From Zoopage sp. CT-All (taxonomy: Eukaryota; Zoopagomycota; Zoopagomycetes; Zoopagales; Zoopagaceae), in assembly GCA_004114245.1 (NCBI GenBank), contig QZWS01000069.1:1-30617 (forward strand): a stretch of DNA of 30,617 nucleotides, given 5' to 3'. The stretch's first letter is position 1; the number at the start of each line of letters is the position of its first letter. Positions 1 to 8,996 of this stretch are shown piece by piece. Below the pieces are notes generated by a model. The model was given only the letters and a program-made list of their open reading frames with translations, was not told the DNA's origin and did no database searches. Both the position numbers and the translations under genes were made by a program.

Positions 1-247
1 GGCCACATGCCTTCCATCGAGGAGTGCTCGCAAATCCTTTTGATATTTCCTTTGTCGTCAAGCAAGCGTTTAAATCCGATAACTGCCCCTTTCTACCAAC
101 CTCCTAGCCGGCATTTGCTCCGGCCAGTCAAGGGCGGTGAAGGGGAGTGCGCTGGTCCCCAACGATAGCCGTTCCGGCTGGGTGTCGTGAGCATTTGCTC
201 CCGTTCCGCTGGGACACCTCCTCACATCGCCTCCCGCCTCCCCCGCT
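1..247. promoter_or_regulatory. Upstream region of the OSH6/7-like gene
   Basis: No coding sequence is supported here. The last 50 bases before the ATG at 248 are a C/T-rich tract, as is common in fungal leaders. An 11-base direct repeat, GCATTTGCTCC, occurs at 111-121 and again at 191-201. It could be a regulator site, but nothing more can be said from the sequence. Long open frames running antisense here and into the gene are shadows of its G/C-rich third positions. Confidence 0.4.
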
Positions 248-1539
248 ATGGGCTCCGCCGACGACGACCTCGATGCCTCCCAGACAGAGCTCATCCCCGA
301 CGAGGACCGCTCCATCTTGCTCTCGCTCATCCAGCAGCTCGGTAAATCCATGGATCTGTATCGCGTCACCCTGCCCGTCTTCATCCTCGAGCCGCGCTCC
401 ATGCTCGAGCGCATCTCCGATTTCTTCTCCCATCCAGATGTGTTTCGCCCGATCGCGCAGATCGAGGCGGAGGAGGACAGGTTCGTGGCGGTGGTGCGGT
501 ACTTTCTCAGCGGGTGGCATATTCGTCCCCGCGGCGTGAAGAAGCCGTACAACCCGGTGCTGGGCGAGTTCTTCCGCGCCCGCTACGTGTACCCCGACGG
601 ATCTCGCGGCGTGTACATCGCAGAGCAGGTGTGCCACCATCCTCCCCAGTCGGCCTACTACTTTGCGTCGCCGGAGAACGGCATCGCCGTGCATGGCGAG
701 CTGCACCCCAAATCTCGCTTTCTGGGAAACTCGGCTGCCACCCTCATGCAGGGCTATTCGCGCGTCACGCTTACGCTTCCCGACGGCACCGTCGAGGTGT
801 ATGAAATCACGCTGCCGAATATCTACGCGCGTGGCGTGCTGTTCGGGACCATGCTGCTGGAGCTGGGCGACAAGGCGACCGTGCGGCAACCCGCTGGGGG
901 CTGGGATTGCGAGATCGACTTCAAGGTGAAGGGATTCTTCTCCGGCTCCTACAACGCCATCCACGGGCGAGTGAGAAGGCTCGCAACAGGATCGTCAAAG
1001 GACACCTTGACACACGAGGTCACGGGCAAGTGGACGCATGAAATGATGGTGAAGGATGTGCGGAAGCGCAGTGCCTCTCCTCAGCTGCTATTCGACGCCG
1101 ACGCCGCCACGATCTATCCAATGATCGTGGAGCCCGAAGAGGCGCAGGAATTGGGCGAGTCGCGCCGGAAGTGGGCCAACGTGACGGCCGGCCTCAAGGC
1201 GCGGGACATGGACGCGGCCACCGCTGCCAAGGCGGAGATTGAGGATACGCAGCGCCAAGAGACGCAGGAGCGCGCAGCGGAAGGCGTGGATTGGCAATCA
1301 CGGTTTTTCCACCAGGGGAAGAATGGCGAGTGGCAGTTCCGGCATCTCAAGTAAGCACTCATCCTCCTCCAGACGCTGCCAACGACTGCTTACATAGTCT
1401 GTCCAAGGACCCCAAGGAGGCCTACGCGCAGCTCGATAGGTTTGTATTTCAAAGTGACCAAGGCCTTGACCTGGCTCATCGCCGCTACTCTGCGATCCCG
1501 GCAGCCGCGGAGGCGGAACGGCCGCAGAACGCCGAGTAG
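248..1539 (+). CDS. OSH6: Oxysterol-binding-protein-related lipid transfer protein, Osh6/Osh7 (ORP5/8) type
   Basis: Two exons, 248-1350 and 1398-1539, joined across a 47 bp GTAAGC...TAG intron, give 414 residues. Without the splice the frame stops at 1354. The protein is a bare ORD lipid-binding domain with no PH domain, ankyrin repeats or membrane segment, as in yeast Osh6/Osh7. Visible family motifs are LPVFILEPRSMLERI (about 42-56), KKPYNPVLGEFF (98-109), the signature EQVCHHPP (126-133) and PKSRFLGNSAATLM. The paired histidines 130-131 are the residues that contact the PI4P phosphates in Osh6. Family knowledge: Osh6/7 exchange phosphatidylserine for PI4P at ER-plasma membrane contacts. 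The usual serine of EQVSHHPP is cysteine here. The choice of the Osh6/7 branch over other ORPs is inference from overall similarity. The stop lies 45 bp before the next start codon on the same strand. Confidence 0.93.
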
Positions 1540-1584
1540 TTTGTACAGGATCGCAGTTGTGAACAATACATCTGCCCAAACGCC

Positions 1585-3650
1585 ATGTCCTTGAACAGCG
1601 GCGACGTCAATCGCCTCATATACCACTACCTTCGCGAAGCAGGCCTCGCGCATTCCGCGTTTGCGCTGCACGCAGAGGCCAACCTCGGCGACATTCCCCG
1701 CGAGGCGCCGCCAGTGGCCCATGGCGCCCTCATCGCTGCCCTGCACCGTTCCCTGCTCTTCTCCGCCATGGAATACCACGTCCTCGAAGACGGCACCGAG
1801 GTGGATTGTGGCACTCCGTTTCGGCTGATTGGGCAGCCGCACCAGTGCTCAAAGGGCACGGCGGCTGTAGCAGCCGGCAGTGGTGAGCGCCAACGACATG
1901 CCGCCACAGACACCAACAAATCCGCTGCCGTTCAGCATCGAAATGGTCGTGTCGAAAAGGCCAATGACATTGGACCTGGTCGTCGTGGGCGAGGATCGCG
2001 CGCGGCCCCAGAAACAGCAAAAAAGTCCACGGGGGTGTCTGGCGCGCCGCGACGTGGACGACCTCCTGCAGAGCCCAGCGAGGCTGATGTTGTTATGCAA
2101 ACGGTGGATGGTAGGTCTCATTATTAGCGATCGAGTTGATCTGATGCTCAACAAGCTGTAGCGATGAAGGCTCGAAAGGTCGATGACGATGCGGTGTCTC
2201 TGCTGCATGGCCATACTGGGGAGGTGTTTTCTGTTGCCTGGAGTCGTGCAGAAGACGCCGTTCTTGCATCGTCGTGAGTATTTATGCGGACTTTAACCCC
2301 AACCCAATGCTGCTTAGCTCTGGCGACGGGACGGTTCGGCTGTGGAAGCGTGAGCCTTCAGGCAAGTTGGCTCATTGGCGTACATTAGCGCACGACCAAG
2401 ACGAGGACAATAGCATTCCGATTACTGCTACCAGTTGGAGCGTATGCCATTGATCTGCCATCGCCAGATTTATAACGTCTGCCAATAACAGAGCGATGGA
2501 AAGCTATTGGCGACGGGAACGTTTGATGGCGTGATTAGAATTTGGACGCTGGCAGCATTTACCGACGACAATCCTAGCAGTCCAACGGTCACACACGCAG
2601 TCCATCAAGGGCCTATACTTTGCATACGATGGAGAAATTCAGTAATAAGTAATGATGATATCCTGCTGGCGACAGCAAGCGCCGATGGCCGAGCAACTGT
2701 TCATTCGGTTTCGGCTGACGGCATCACACTATCCGCGAAATGTGAATATTCTGTCGGTCCAGGTATGTTGCATGGCTGCATGCTACACGCTGCTCACACA
2801 TAATCACTACCAGCTGCGGTCCTCGATCTGGATTGGAAGGACGACGACCATTTCGCTGTGGGCTGCGCCGATGGTGCAGTGGCTGTTTACGGCAGCAATG
2901 CGAGCCAGCCACCTAAAATTCTTGCCAAGCACAAGGTACGTGGAAGCGTATCTCGTCAATTATGCCCCTACTCATGATATAGGGCGCGGTATCGTGCCTT
3001 CGATGGAACCTGACTGGAACGATGCTTGCCACGGCATCAGATGATGCCACCTCAATGGTACCTCGACCATCCTCCCATCGATCGTCCCTTAGTGTACCTA
3101 GGTATGGGGAAACGGAGGTTCAGATCTGCTGCGCACGATACAAGTTGGTTCGGAGGTGTGCATTGTGCGATGGCACCCTTCGGAATCCACCGCTATTTTA
3201 CTCACGTAAGCTGCCTCAGATGTTTGCATAGCTGCCAGCAAACGGCTAACATTGCTTCAGTGCCTCATATGATTGCCGGATCCGCATATGGAACGCCGTG
3301 ATGGGCATATGCCTTCACCAGCTTGCCTTGCATACGGATAGCCCGCATGTTATGGAATTGAATGCCGATGGTTCGCTGCTAGTGAGCGGTGGCTTGGATG
3401 GTCAAGTTGTGCAATGGAGCATTGAGGTACATTGCTACCATATTGATGAATTGTCTGTAATTTCTGGCTAGGATGGCCGGCCGCTTGCGATATGGTCTTC
3501 GGATGCGGGCATAATGGATGTGGTATTGGAGCCGAATGGAATGCGTGCAGCTGTAGCGGCTGGCAACTCGGTAGGCTCCCTGGGCGTAGTGTCCGGCTGC
3601 CTCACCAACATATCTAGTTGTCAATAGTCGATTTTCATCGACGAAAATAG
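1585..3650 (+). CDS. SIF2: LisH/WD40 transcriptional corepressor, TBL1/Sif2 family
   Basis: Ten exons give 543 residues. Predicted introns are 2111-2161, 2274-2317, 2442-2491, 2763-2813, 2936-2982, 3058-3101, 3206-3260, 3427-3471 and 3571-3617 (44-55 bp). Each splice restores the WD40 frame, and the total is a whole number of codons. Residues 7-38 form a LisH dimerisation motif (DVNRLIYHYLREAG), followed by the TBL1-type helical segment to about 85. A basic linker (about 95-165) contains an AT-hook-like RGRP core. WD40 repeats follow, with typical GDGTVRLW, FDGVIRIW and YDCRIRIW ends, closing on the family's D-[LF]-x-x-K-like tail. Known role: TBL1/TBLR1 in NCoR-HDAC3 and Sif2 in the yeast Set3 deacetylase complex, acting in the nucleus. 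The intron 6 acceptor is the least certain because a second AG lies nearby. The gene is convergent with the next one (111 bp between stops). Confidence 0.9.
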
Positions 3651-3761
3651 GACAGATCGGCCCGCTGGAATTGTCACATAAGCTATTGTAAATCATCAGA
3701 TTTTGCCGTCATTACGCAAGAGGAGAACATTCATTTTTACGCTCTGCTGCTGATATAACTG

Positions 3762-6347
3762 CTACACCAACCTCACTGGGGTGCAGTCTTGTTGGCATTT
3801 TTCTGCTCCATGGCCGATTGCAGCATCGAGTTCTGAGATGATTTCCGCACTCTCCATCGTAGTGGAAGAGGATAATTGGACCGTATCATGGGTGTCCATT
3901 GATTTTGAACCAGATTGGGAAGGCGTCCTGCTGTGGTTCAATGCCAAATGGCTGTCAACAGGAGGAGTATCTGGGTGGCTTGATGAAGATTGCATACCGT
4001 CCAATGGTCTTGCTACAACAGAAGCCTGTATAGCCCAATTTGAATTAAAGTCATGACTACTGGGTGTTCTTATTTCCGAAAAGTGGACGGATGTGGCGTC
4101 GCGCGCTATGTTGGGATAGTTGAGATTGAGTGCAGGGCCACGCTGTTGTTGATTAGTGCCATTGTCAGCGCCGTCTTCGAGGGCATACCCACAGCGCGTC
4201 ATGTCATCACTGCCCCATGCGATTGCAGGGCCAAGCGATGCAACGGCAGCCTGTGATCCGTGGCCACATTCATCGCGAGGGAGCATCTGGCAATGCCCAA
4301 CCCATTCAAGAGATGCCGCCTTCTTGAGCCCGTCCGGCCAAGCACGAGTCGCCGCTTGCATCATTTCACGACATCGTTTAGCCTGCATAAGGCGCCAAAT
4401 CGCTTCAGGCTCGGTTACAGCGTTGGGAACTGCTTCGTGGGGGAAGACTTGTTTGGGAACTGTGGGTGCCGCAATGGAAGCTGCAGATGGGGCGCTGTGG
4501 GTAAGAATGAAATTACCAGTAGCAGCCTTGTAGCAAGCAAAGATGCAAAACGAGGAGTGGAAATCGTCGTGGTTGGCGGTACTGCCGCCGAGCGGATGTC
4601 GGCGCCAGAGCACATTGGTGATGGCATCGGAGGCCACTCGAATCCTATCCATGGCAAAAGCCAGAAGCTGCGCTGTTTCGGCAGGAGAATTCTGCGAAAA
4701 CGCGTTTGGCAGCAGACGATAGCGATTGAAAAGCATCTGATGCAAGTGAAGGAGACTGGCGTGATAGTATACGTGCAAAAGGACAACGTCGTGAGAGGCG
4801 GAGGCTAAGCAAATTGGATCGTCCGGATTCACTTTTCGATGGGGAGGCACGAGCCGGTAGAATTGAACGAGCTCGGCGTCATGCAGAAGGTACTCGCTGA
4901 TCCATACTGCGCCTGTGGCCACGGTGTTTGGCGACAGCGCGACGGCGGCGTGGCGCATGACTACGGCATTGACCACGGAGAGGAGCGCCATCCACCCAAG
5001 CTCGCTCATATTGGCCAGTTCGTCTACGTCAAGGCACTCCAAGCGTTCACACATCGGACCCAAGGGGATGGCATTCATTCCTGGGGGCGCATTTAGCCAA
5101 AAGGCACTGGCCACCGGCAGCCGCAGCCTGCCGAGGCAGTCTTTTGGATCGCAAGCAATAGGCCGACCGGTGGCAAACGAGGACATGGCTTCGCTGATAT
5201 ATGCAGTCCAGAACAGCTGCCGACGTGTCTCCAAATCGACGGCGGAGAGTGTCCGTGGCGGCTGCAAGCTGCAGACAAAATACGACGGGTCATCGGCGCG
5301 GTTCAGTGCCAAATCGAGAGATACACGCAGCGCGGCTCCATGGTCATGATACGCCTGCTGAATGCTGCCACGGGCAAGCGAGTGGCCAGATAATGCCAGC
5401 AAAGCTTGCACCATCTCTACACACGGCGTGGGTCCCGCAGTTCCTGCGCCAACAAGCCCCTGGCGCGCCTGCAGCGCCAGGCGATCCGACATGCGCACGC
5501 GCGTGGAAAAATCACCGACAATGCTGGCGGCCTCCGCGCGGTTGGCATCTTCAAAGATATGGTAATGGTCCGAGGCGAAAGCGAGCAGAGCACAAAGGAG
5601 ATATTTTGGTATTTCGCCGCGAGAGAGATTAGCTGCGAATGTGGGTGGATGAATTATGGGCCATATGCCAATGACATGCTGCAACAAGGATGGGTCGAGG
5701 AGTGCGCAGATGATGTGCGATGGTGGGAGTCCGTCCGCGTCCACGACATCGAGGTCCGATGCCTGAGTAGTCATGGCCTGTGCTTCAGCACAAGGCATGA
5801 TAGACAAGGATGGATCCTCCAGACCGGGAAATGGACAGGGGTTGGAGGCGAACGAGGGGAGGCGAGACATAAGGCTCGTGGGTATATCTAGATAGGACGG
5901 CAGCGGATACGCTTGTGCCGCAGTAATAGGCTCCGACGCCCTTATGTTTCCATAAAAGTTGGCGGTGGCAGCCGACTCCTGCTGCAACTGCTGGTTCAGG
6001 GTGGTAAGCTGCTTGAGCTTGCGCCCCATTACCAGCATCTGGGCCTCGAGCACCTCGGCACGCGAACGGCGCTCTACTCGCCGCTTGATGATGTCGCGTG
6101 GGAACCCGCATATCTGGCTGTCACGGACACACTGCACACAAGCAGCGGTAGCGAGGTCGGGAGTATCGGCTGTTGTGGCCGGCGGCAGGTCGCAGCGGAT
6201 CTTGCGGCGGCGGCACGAGCCGCAGGCGGTAAGCGGACGGCGCTTGCGCTTCTCGTCGTCGTTGGCGAAGATGCTTGGCGTGTAGTAGGCGGCCGGTGAC
6301 GTGACGAGCTGAGAAATGGTGAGGACTGCATGGCTGGCAGAGTCCAT
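3762..6347 (-). CDS. Zn(II)2Cys6 transcription factor with fungal-specific middle domain
   Basis: A single open frame of 861 codons begins at the ATG at 6347. The zinc cluster lies near the N terminus, with cysteines at 42, 45, 52, 70, 73 and 80 (CGSCRRRKIRC, then CVQC). The basic residues expected for DNA contact are present. The loop between the third and fourth cysteine is 17 residues, longer than the usual 5-12. A basic heptad-like stretch (about 89-125) should form the dimerisation coiled coil. The fungal_trans domain follows, with IIHPPTFAANL near its start and RRQLFWTAYISEAMSSF as the central RRxxFW motif. The C-terminal region is serine-rich and acidic, as in activation regions. No intron is needed. 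The gene presumably acts in the nucleus, and its target pathway cannot be read from sequence. Its start lies only 78 bp from the stop of the upstream NAM8-like gene. Confidence 0.93.
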   Translation of the reverse strand: MDSASHAVLTISQLVTSPAAYYTPSIFANDDEKRKRRPLTACGSCRRRKIRCDLPPATTADTPDLATAACVQCVRDSQICGFPRDIIKRRVERRSRAEVLEAQMLVMGRKLKQLTTLNQQLQQESAATANFYGNIRASEPITAAQAYPLPSYLDIPTSLMSRLPSFASNPCPFPGLEDPSLSIMPCAEAQAMTTQASDLDVVDADGLPPSHIICALLDPSLLQHVIGIWPIIHPPTFAANLSRGEIPKYLLCALLAFASDHYHIFEDANRAEAASIVGDFSTRVRMSDRLALQARQGLVGAGTAGPTPCVEMVQALLALSGHSLARGSIQQAYHDHGAALRVSLDLALNRADDPSYFVCSLQPPRTLSAVDLETRRQLFWTAYISEAMSSFATGRPIACDPKDCLGRLRLPVASAFWLNAPPGMNAIPLGPMCERLECLDVDELANMSELGWMALLSVVNAVVMRHAAVALSPNTVATGAVWISEYLLHDAELVQFYRLVPPHRKVNPDDPICLASASHDVVLLHVYYHASLLHLHQMLFNRYRLLPNAFSQNSPAETAQLLAFAMDRIRVASDAITNVLWRRHPLGGSTANHDDFHSSFCIFACYKAATGNFILTHSAPSAASIAAPTVPKQVFPHEAVPNAVTEPEAIWRLMQAKRCREMMQAATRAWPDGLKKAASLEWVGHCQMLPRDECGHGSQAAVASLGPAIAWGSDDMTRCGYALEDGADNGTNQQQRGPALNLNYPNIARDATSVHFSEIRTPSSHDFNSNWAIQASVVARPLDGMQSSSSHPDTPPVDSHLALNHSRTPSQSGSKSMDTHDTVQLSSSTTMESAEIISELDAAIGHGAEKCQQDCTPVRLV

Positions 6348-6425
6348 TAGAGAAGGGTTGGCAAAGGAGAAAATTTTCCGACGGAAAAAGCCGAATTGCG
6401 GTCGTAAACGTACATATATGTTCAG

Positions 6426-8012
6426 CTATGAATACACAAACAGCGCTTCGGCGGCATGCGGCCACACAGTCTCGGCAGCGTCAACTTCCAGGCGGGCCTG
6501 TTGGTCGGCCCATGCTGCATTAAGCGCGCGCTCCGACACCTCGCACTCGACATCCATGCCGCCTTCGAGCACCACGGCATCGGCCTCGACACTGCGAAAC
6601 GAGGCAAACCGTGGCTGGCCCCAGGACACCATGGCACGGCCGGTCCACGCGTGGCCTCCGGGAAGGAAGCTGGGCAGCACGCGGCCGTGGGTGTTACGCG
6701 AGGCAGCCTCGGCCCCGGCGCGCCTGGCAAACTGCACCTGGGCGTAGCCGCGCATGCGACCATCCGGGATCAGGTCGACGGCCACCACCTCGGCAAACCT
6801 CTCGCACCATGAGCGTATCCAAGCCGGTCCAGCGATGAGCTCATGAGGCGGCAATCCTGCAATGAACAGTGTGGTGTTGCTCTGGTCAGCCTTGAAGGCA
6901 GCATAGACGTCGGGTGGGACGCCACCAGGCGGAATGGGAGGAGGAACGGGCAGGCCCGGCAGCATCGCGGTGGACGGAGGCATGCCAGGGTGCAGTGGCG
7001 GTTGCGGGACGAAATGGGCGGGGCCTGGACCGACGAGCATGAGGGCGCCGGCTTGGCTTGGTTGCTGTGGCGCTTGGAGATACCCTGCGGGCTGGTGATG
7101 TGCTGCAGTCATTGGACCGGTGATGTACCCGGCAGTCGGCAGCGCAACGCCTACTGATGTTGGCCGATTTCGGGGAGTAGCCGCCGAAACTCGCAGCCCT
7201 TTGCTGCCGCAATACACGCCCTGCATCTCGGACAAGGCGCGCTGCTGTTCTGTCTCATCGCCGAACCGCACAAACCCGTATCCCTTGGGCAGCTGCGACA
7301 CCGAGTCGAGGACCACCTTGACGGAGCGGATTGAGCGGTAGTAGGTCTGGAAGAGCTCCAGCAGCATGTGCTCGGTGACATCGGATGCGAGGTCTCCAAC
7401 AAACACAGCGTACTCGGACACACCCGGCATGATGCCCGGCACTTGCAGACCGTGCGCGGAGCTCCCGCCGCCACCGCCGCCAAGCCCAGGCATGGATCCG
7501 GCACCGCCGCCACTGGACGTCATGACCGGCGTGCTGGCCCAATTTAGCCGAAACGCGCGGCTCGTTCCCGGGATCAGCATTCCGTTCAGCGTCAGCACGC
7601 GCGACGCGTCGGCGTTGGAATGGAATTCGAGAAAGCAGAAGCTTTGGTAGCCGCCCGGGTTATTCCTGTCGCGTATCATCTTGACATTGGATGGGGTGTA
7701 CCCGAGCGAGTAGAGTGTGTTGCGGATAAAGTCCGCGTCCATGTAGGTGGTGTCGAGGTCGCCCATCCAGATGGACGTTCGGGTGTCTGCGCCACCGGAG
7801 TAGACCTGCTGCTGCTGTGCGACGAGATGCTCGATGTTTGCAGGCTGCTGCGGCGGTGGCTGGCGACTGCGAGACGACTCGTATGGCTGGGAGCGCGAGG
7901 ACGGCCCGTATCCAGCACGGTCCCGATCGTGGTCCCGGTCCCGATCTCGGTCTCGATCCCTGTCACGGTCTCCATACGAGGATGTGTGCCCCGACCGATT
8001 GTAATACGACAT
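6426..8012 (-). CDS. NAM8: Three-RRM RNA-binding protein, Nam8/TRNAU1AP/RBP45-47 family
   Basis: The protein has 528 residues from the ATG at 8012. An in-frame ATG at 8051 exists, but TTTCTGTAG sits just before 8014 and looks like a splice acceptor, so the downstream ATG is preferred. A Gly/Asp-Arg repeat region (about 14-33) precedes RRM1 (about 79-160, SIWMGDL, ending LNGMLIPG and RLNWAS). RRM2 spans about 201-278 (YAVFVGDL, KGYGFVRF, then SEMQGV). RRM3 spans about 379-467 (TTLFIAGL, RGYAQVQF, then VSWGQPR). The order, the LNWA end of RRM1 and the SWG end of RRM3 match yeast Nam8. Nam8 is a U1 snRNP protein that helps use weak 5' splice sites, including meiotic introns. RRM3 is more divergent, with an insertion before its SWG end, and a 60-residue acidic tail follows. 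A Gly-rich linker separates RRM1 and RRM2, and a Pro-rich linker separates RRM2 and RRM3. A TRNAU1AP-like role is a less likely alternative. Confidence 0.88.
   Translation of the reverse strand: MSYYNRSGHTSSYGDRDRDRDRDRDRDHDRDRAGYGPSSRSQPYESSRSRQPPPQQPANIEHLVAQQQQVYSGGADTRTSIWMGDLDTTYMDADFIRNTLYSLGYTPSNVKMIRDRNNPGGYQSFCFLEFHSNADASRVLTLNGMLIPGTSRAFRLNWASTPVMTSSGGGAGSMPGLGGGGGGSSAHGLQVPGIMPGVSEYAVFVGDLASDVTEHMLLELFQTYYRSIRSVKVVLDSVSQLPKGYGFVRFGDETEQQRALSEMQGVYCGSKGLRVSAATPRNRPTSVGVALPTAGYITGPMTAAHHQPAGYLQAPQQPSQAGALMLVGPGPAHFVPQPPLHPGMPPSTAMLPGLPVPPPIPPGGVPPDVYAAFKADQSNTTLFIAGLPPHELIAGPAWIRSWCERFAEVVAVDLIPDGRMRGYAQVQFARRAGAEAASRNTHGRVLPSFLPGGHAWTGRAMVSWGQPRFASFRSVEADAVVLEGGMDVECEVSERALNAAWADQQARLEVDAAETVWPHAAEALFVYS
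7917..7972 (-). repeat. Coding Arg-Asp dipeptide repeat in the NAM8-like gene
   Basis: The sequence encodes about nine alternating Asp-Arg pairs using a hexamer-like cycle of GAC/GAT and CGG/CGA codons. RD/RE dipeptides are typical of splicing proteins and mediate protein-protein contacts. Variable codons within the run suggest it is an old repeat under protein-level selection rather than a fresh microsatellite expansion. Confidence 0.75.
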
Positions 8013-8014
8013 AT

Positions 8015-8208
8015 CTACAGAAATGGCCCGATTCGCGTTAATTCTGGCCATGCAGGGAGGGAGGGCGCGTGAGCTGGGTGTGCGCGGATCAGGAAAGAAG
8101 TGGAATCAGCAGCCGCCACAAGGGCGTCTGATTGTTGAGCTTGACGGCTATAGGTGATCATCACATGCAGAGAGGGCGGGAGGCGCGGAGCAGCGGGTAT
8201 TGACTTAC
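8015..8208 (-). other. Possible 5'-UTR intron of the NAM8-like gene
   Basis: On the minus strand a strong donor, GTAAGTC, begins at 8208 and the acceptor TTTCTGTAG ends at 8015, two bases before the chosen ATG. TTAAC about 15-20 bases before the acceptor could serve as branch site. The span of 194 bp is much longer than the 43-65 bp coding introns of this window, so the call is tentative. An inverted CCAAT box (ATTGG at 8227-8231) lies just upstream of the donor, compatible with a promoter there. Confidence 0.4.
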
Positions 8209-8996
8209 AGTCGAAGGCGGGCAGTGATTGGCGAAGGAGTGGCGTGGTTGAGAAGAAAAACTGCGACCCCTGGCACCTGTGTTGTGCCCGGATTCCAGAA
8301 AGCTTTCGATCGCTAAATTCACTATTGTACTTGTACGCAACATGTCAGCTACCAATTTCGATGCATCTCAAATCTACATACCAAGCGGGGTACCACTGTG
8401 GACTACCAATCGCGGCTCAGGTTTCTTCCACACACACCAGACGCCTATGTCTTCTTTGTAATTCTGGACCTTAATTTGTAAGGCTATGTACTTTCGTCGT
8501 CATGCGGACCCATGCAGTAGTGTACTGTCTTTGGATGTCGGGTCAAGAGCGAGGGAGGGCAGTGGGAATTAGAGGCTTTTATAGTCAAGAAGGAAAAGCT
8601 TGCTGGAGCGTAAAGTGATATGAACAGCCAAGCCCCACATTACCTGTACGACCATTCATGGGAGCCTTTCAATCAAGCATTGCGTCTGGCACGCAAGAAT
8701 GTTGTGTATTTGTAACGCCACTCAAGTCAAATGAAATTGATCTCTCTTGAACAAAGAGTGTAAGTGCCAGTACCAGACCTCTCCTCTTTGAATACGCAAA
8801 CATAGCCAATCAGGGCAGCAGAAGTGAAGGCGTTAAAGGCACTACCAGCAGTGCCTTGGACATGACTCCCTGTTCAACCGGACACACCCTCACACCACCA
8901 TGCTGAATTCAATCAATTCATTTTCCCCAGTAATGATGCTTGCACCATGGGCACAGTTAAACAATAGTAAATCTACAAGATCTTCGGTAATCTACA
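8209..8996. other. Gene-poor stretch between the NAM8-like promoter and the PHD gene 3' end
   Basis: This stretch should hold the NAM8-like promoter (right of 8208) and the 3' untranslated region of the PHD-finger gene (left of 8997). No conserved protein, tRNA or spliceosomal RNA could be recognised. It is lower in G/C than the flanking genes. The only open frame with an ATG and mild interest is a 39-codon one at 8342-8461, listed separately. Confidence 0.5.
8342..8461 (+). CDS. Small open frame of unknown status (39 codons)
   Basis: The frame begins at the ATG at 8342 and ends in TAA at 8459-8461. The predicted peptide starts MSATNFDASQIYIPSG and is not low-complexity. I recognise no family, signal peptide or membrane segment. 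It lies in an otherwise gene-free 0.8 kb, on the strand opposite both neighbours. It could be a small protein, an exon of a short transcript or chance. Confidence 0.15.
   Translation: MSATNFDASQIYIPSGVPLWTTNRGSGFFHTHQTPMSSL

Noticed and set aside
128-964. 278-codon open frame antisense to the OSH6-like gene
   Set aside because: It is an Arg/His/Val-rich shadow of a gene with clear lipid-transfer motifs on the plus strand.
8209-8996. Spliceosomal RNA or other stable RNA in the gene-poor stretch
   Set aside because: I looked for U1, U2, U4, U5 and U6 signature sequences and found none. No convincing snoRNA boxes were seen either.
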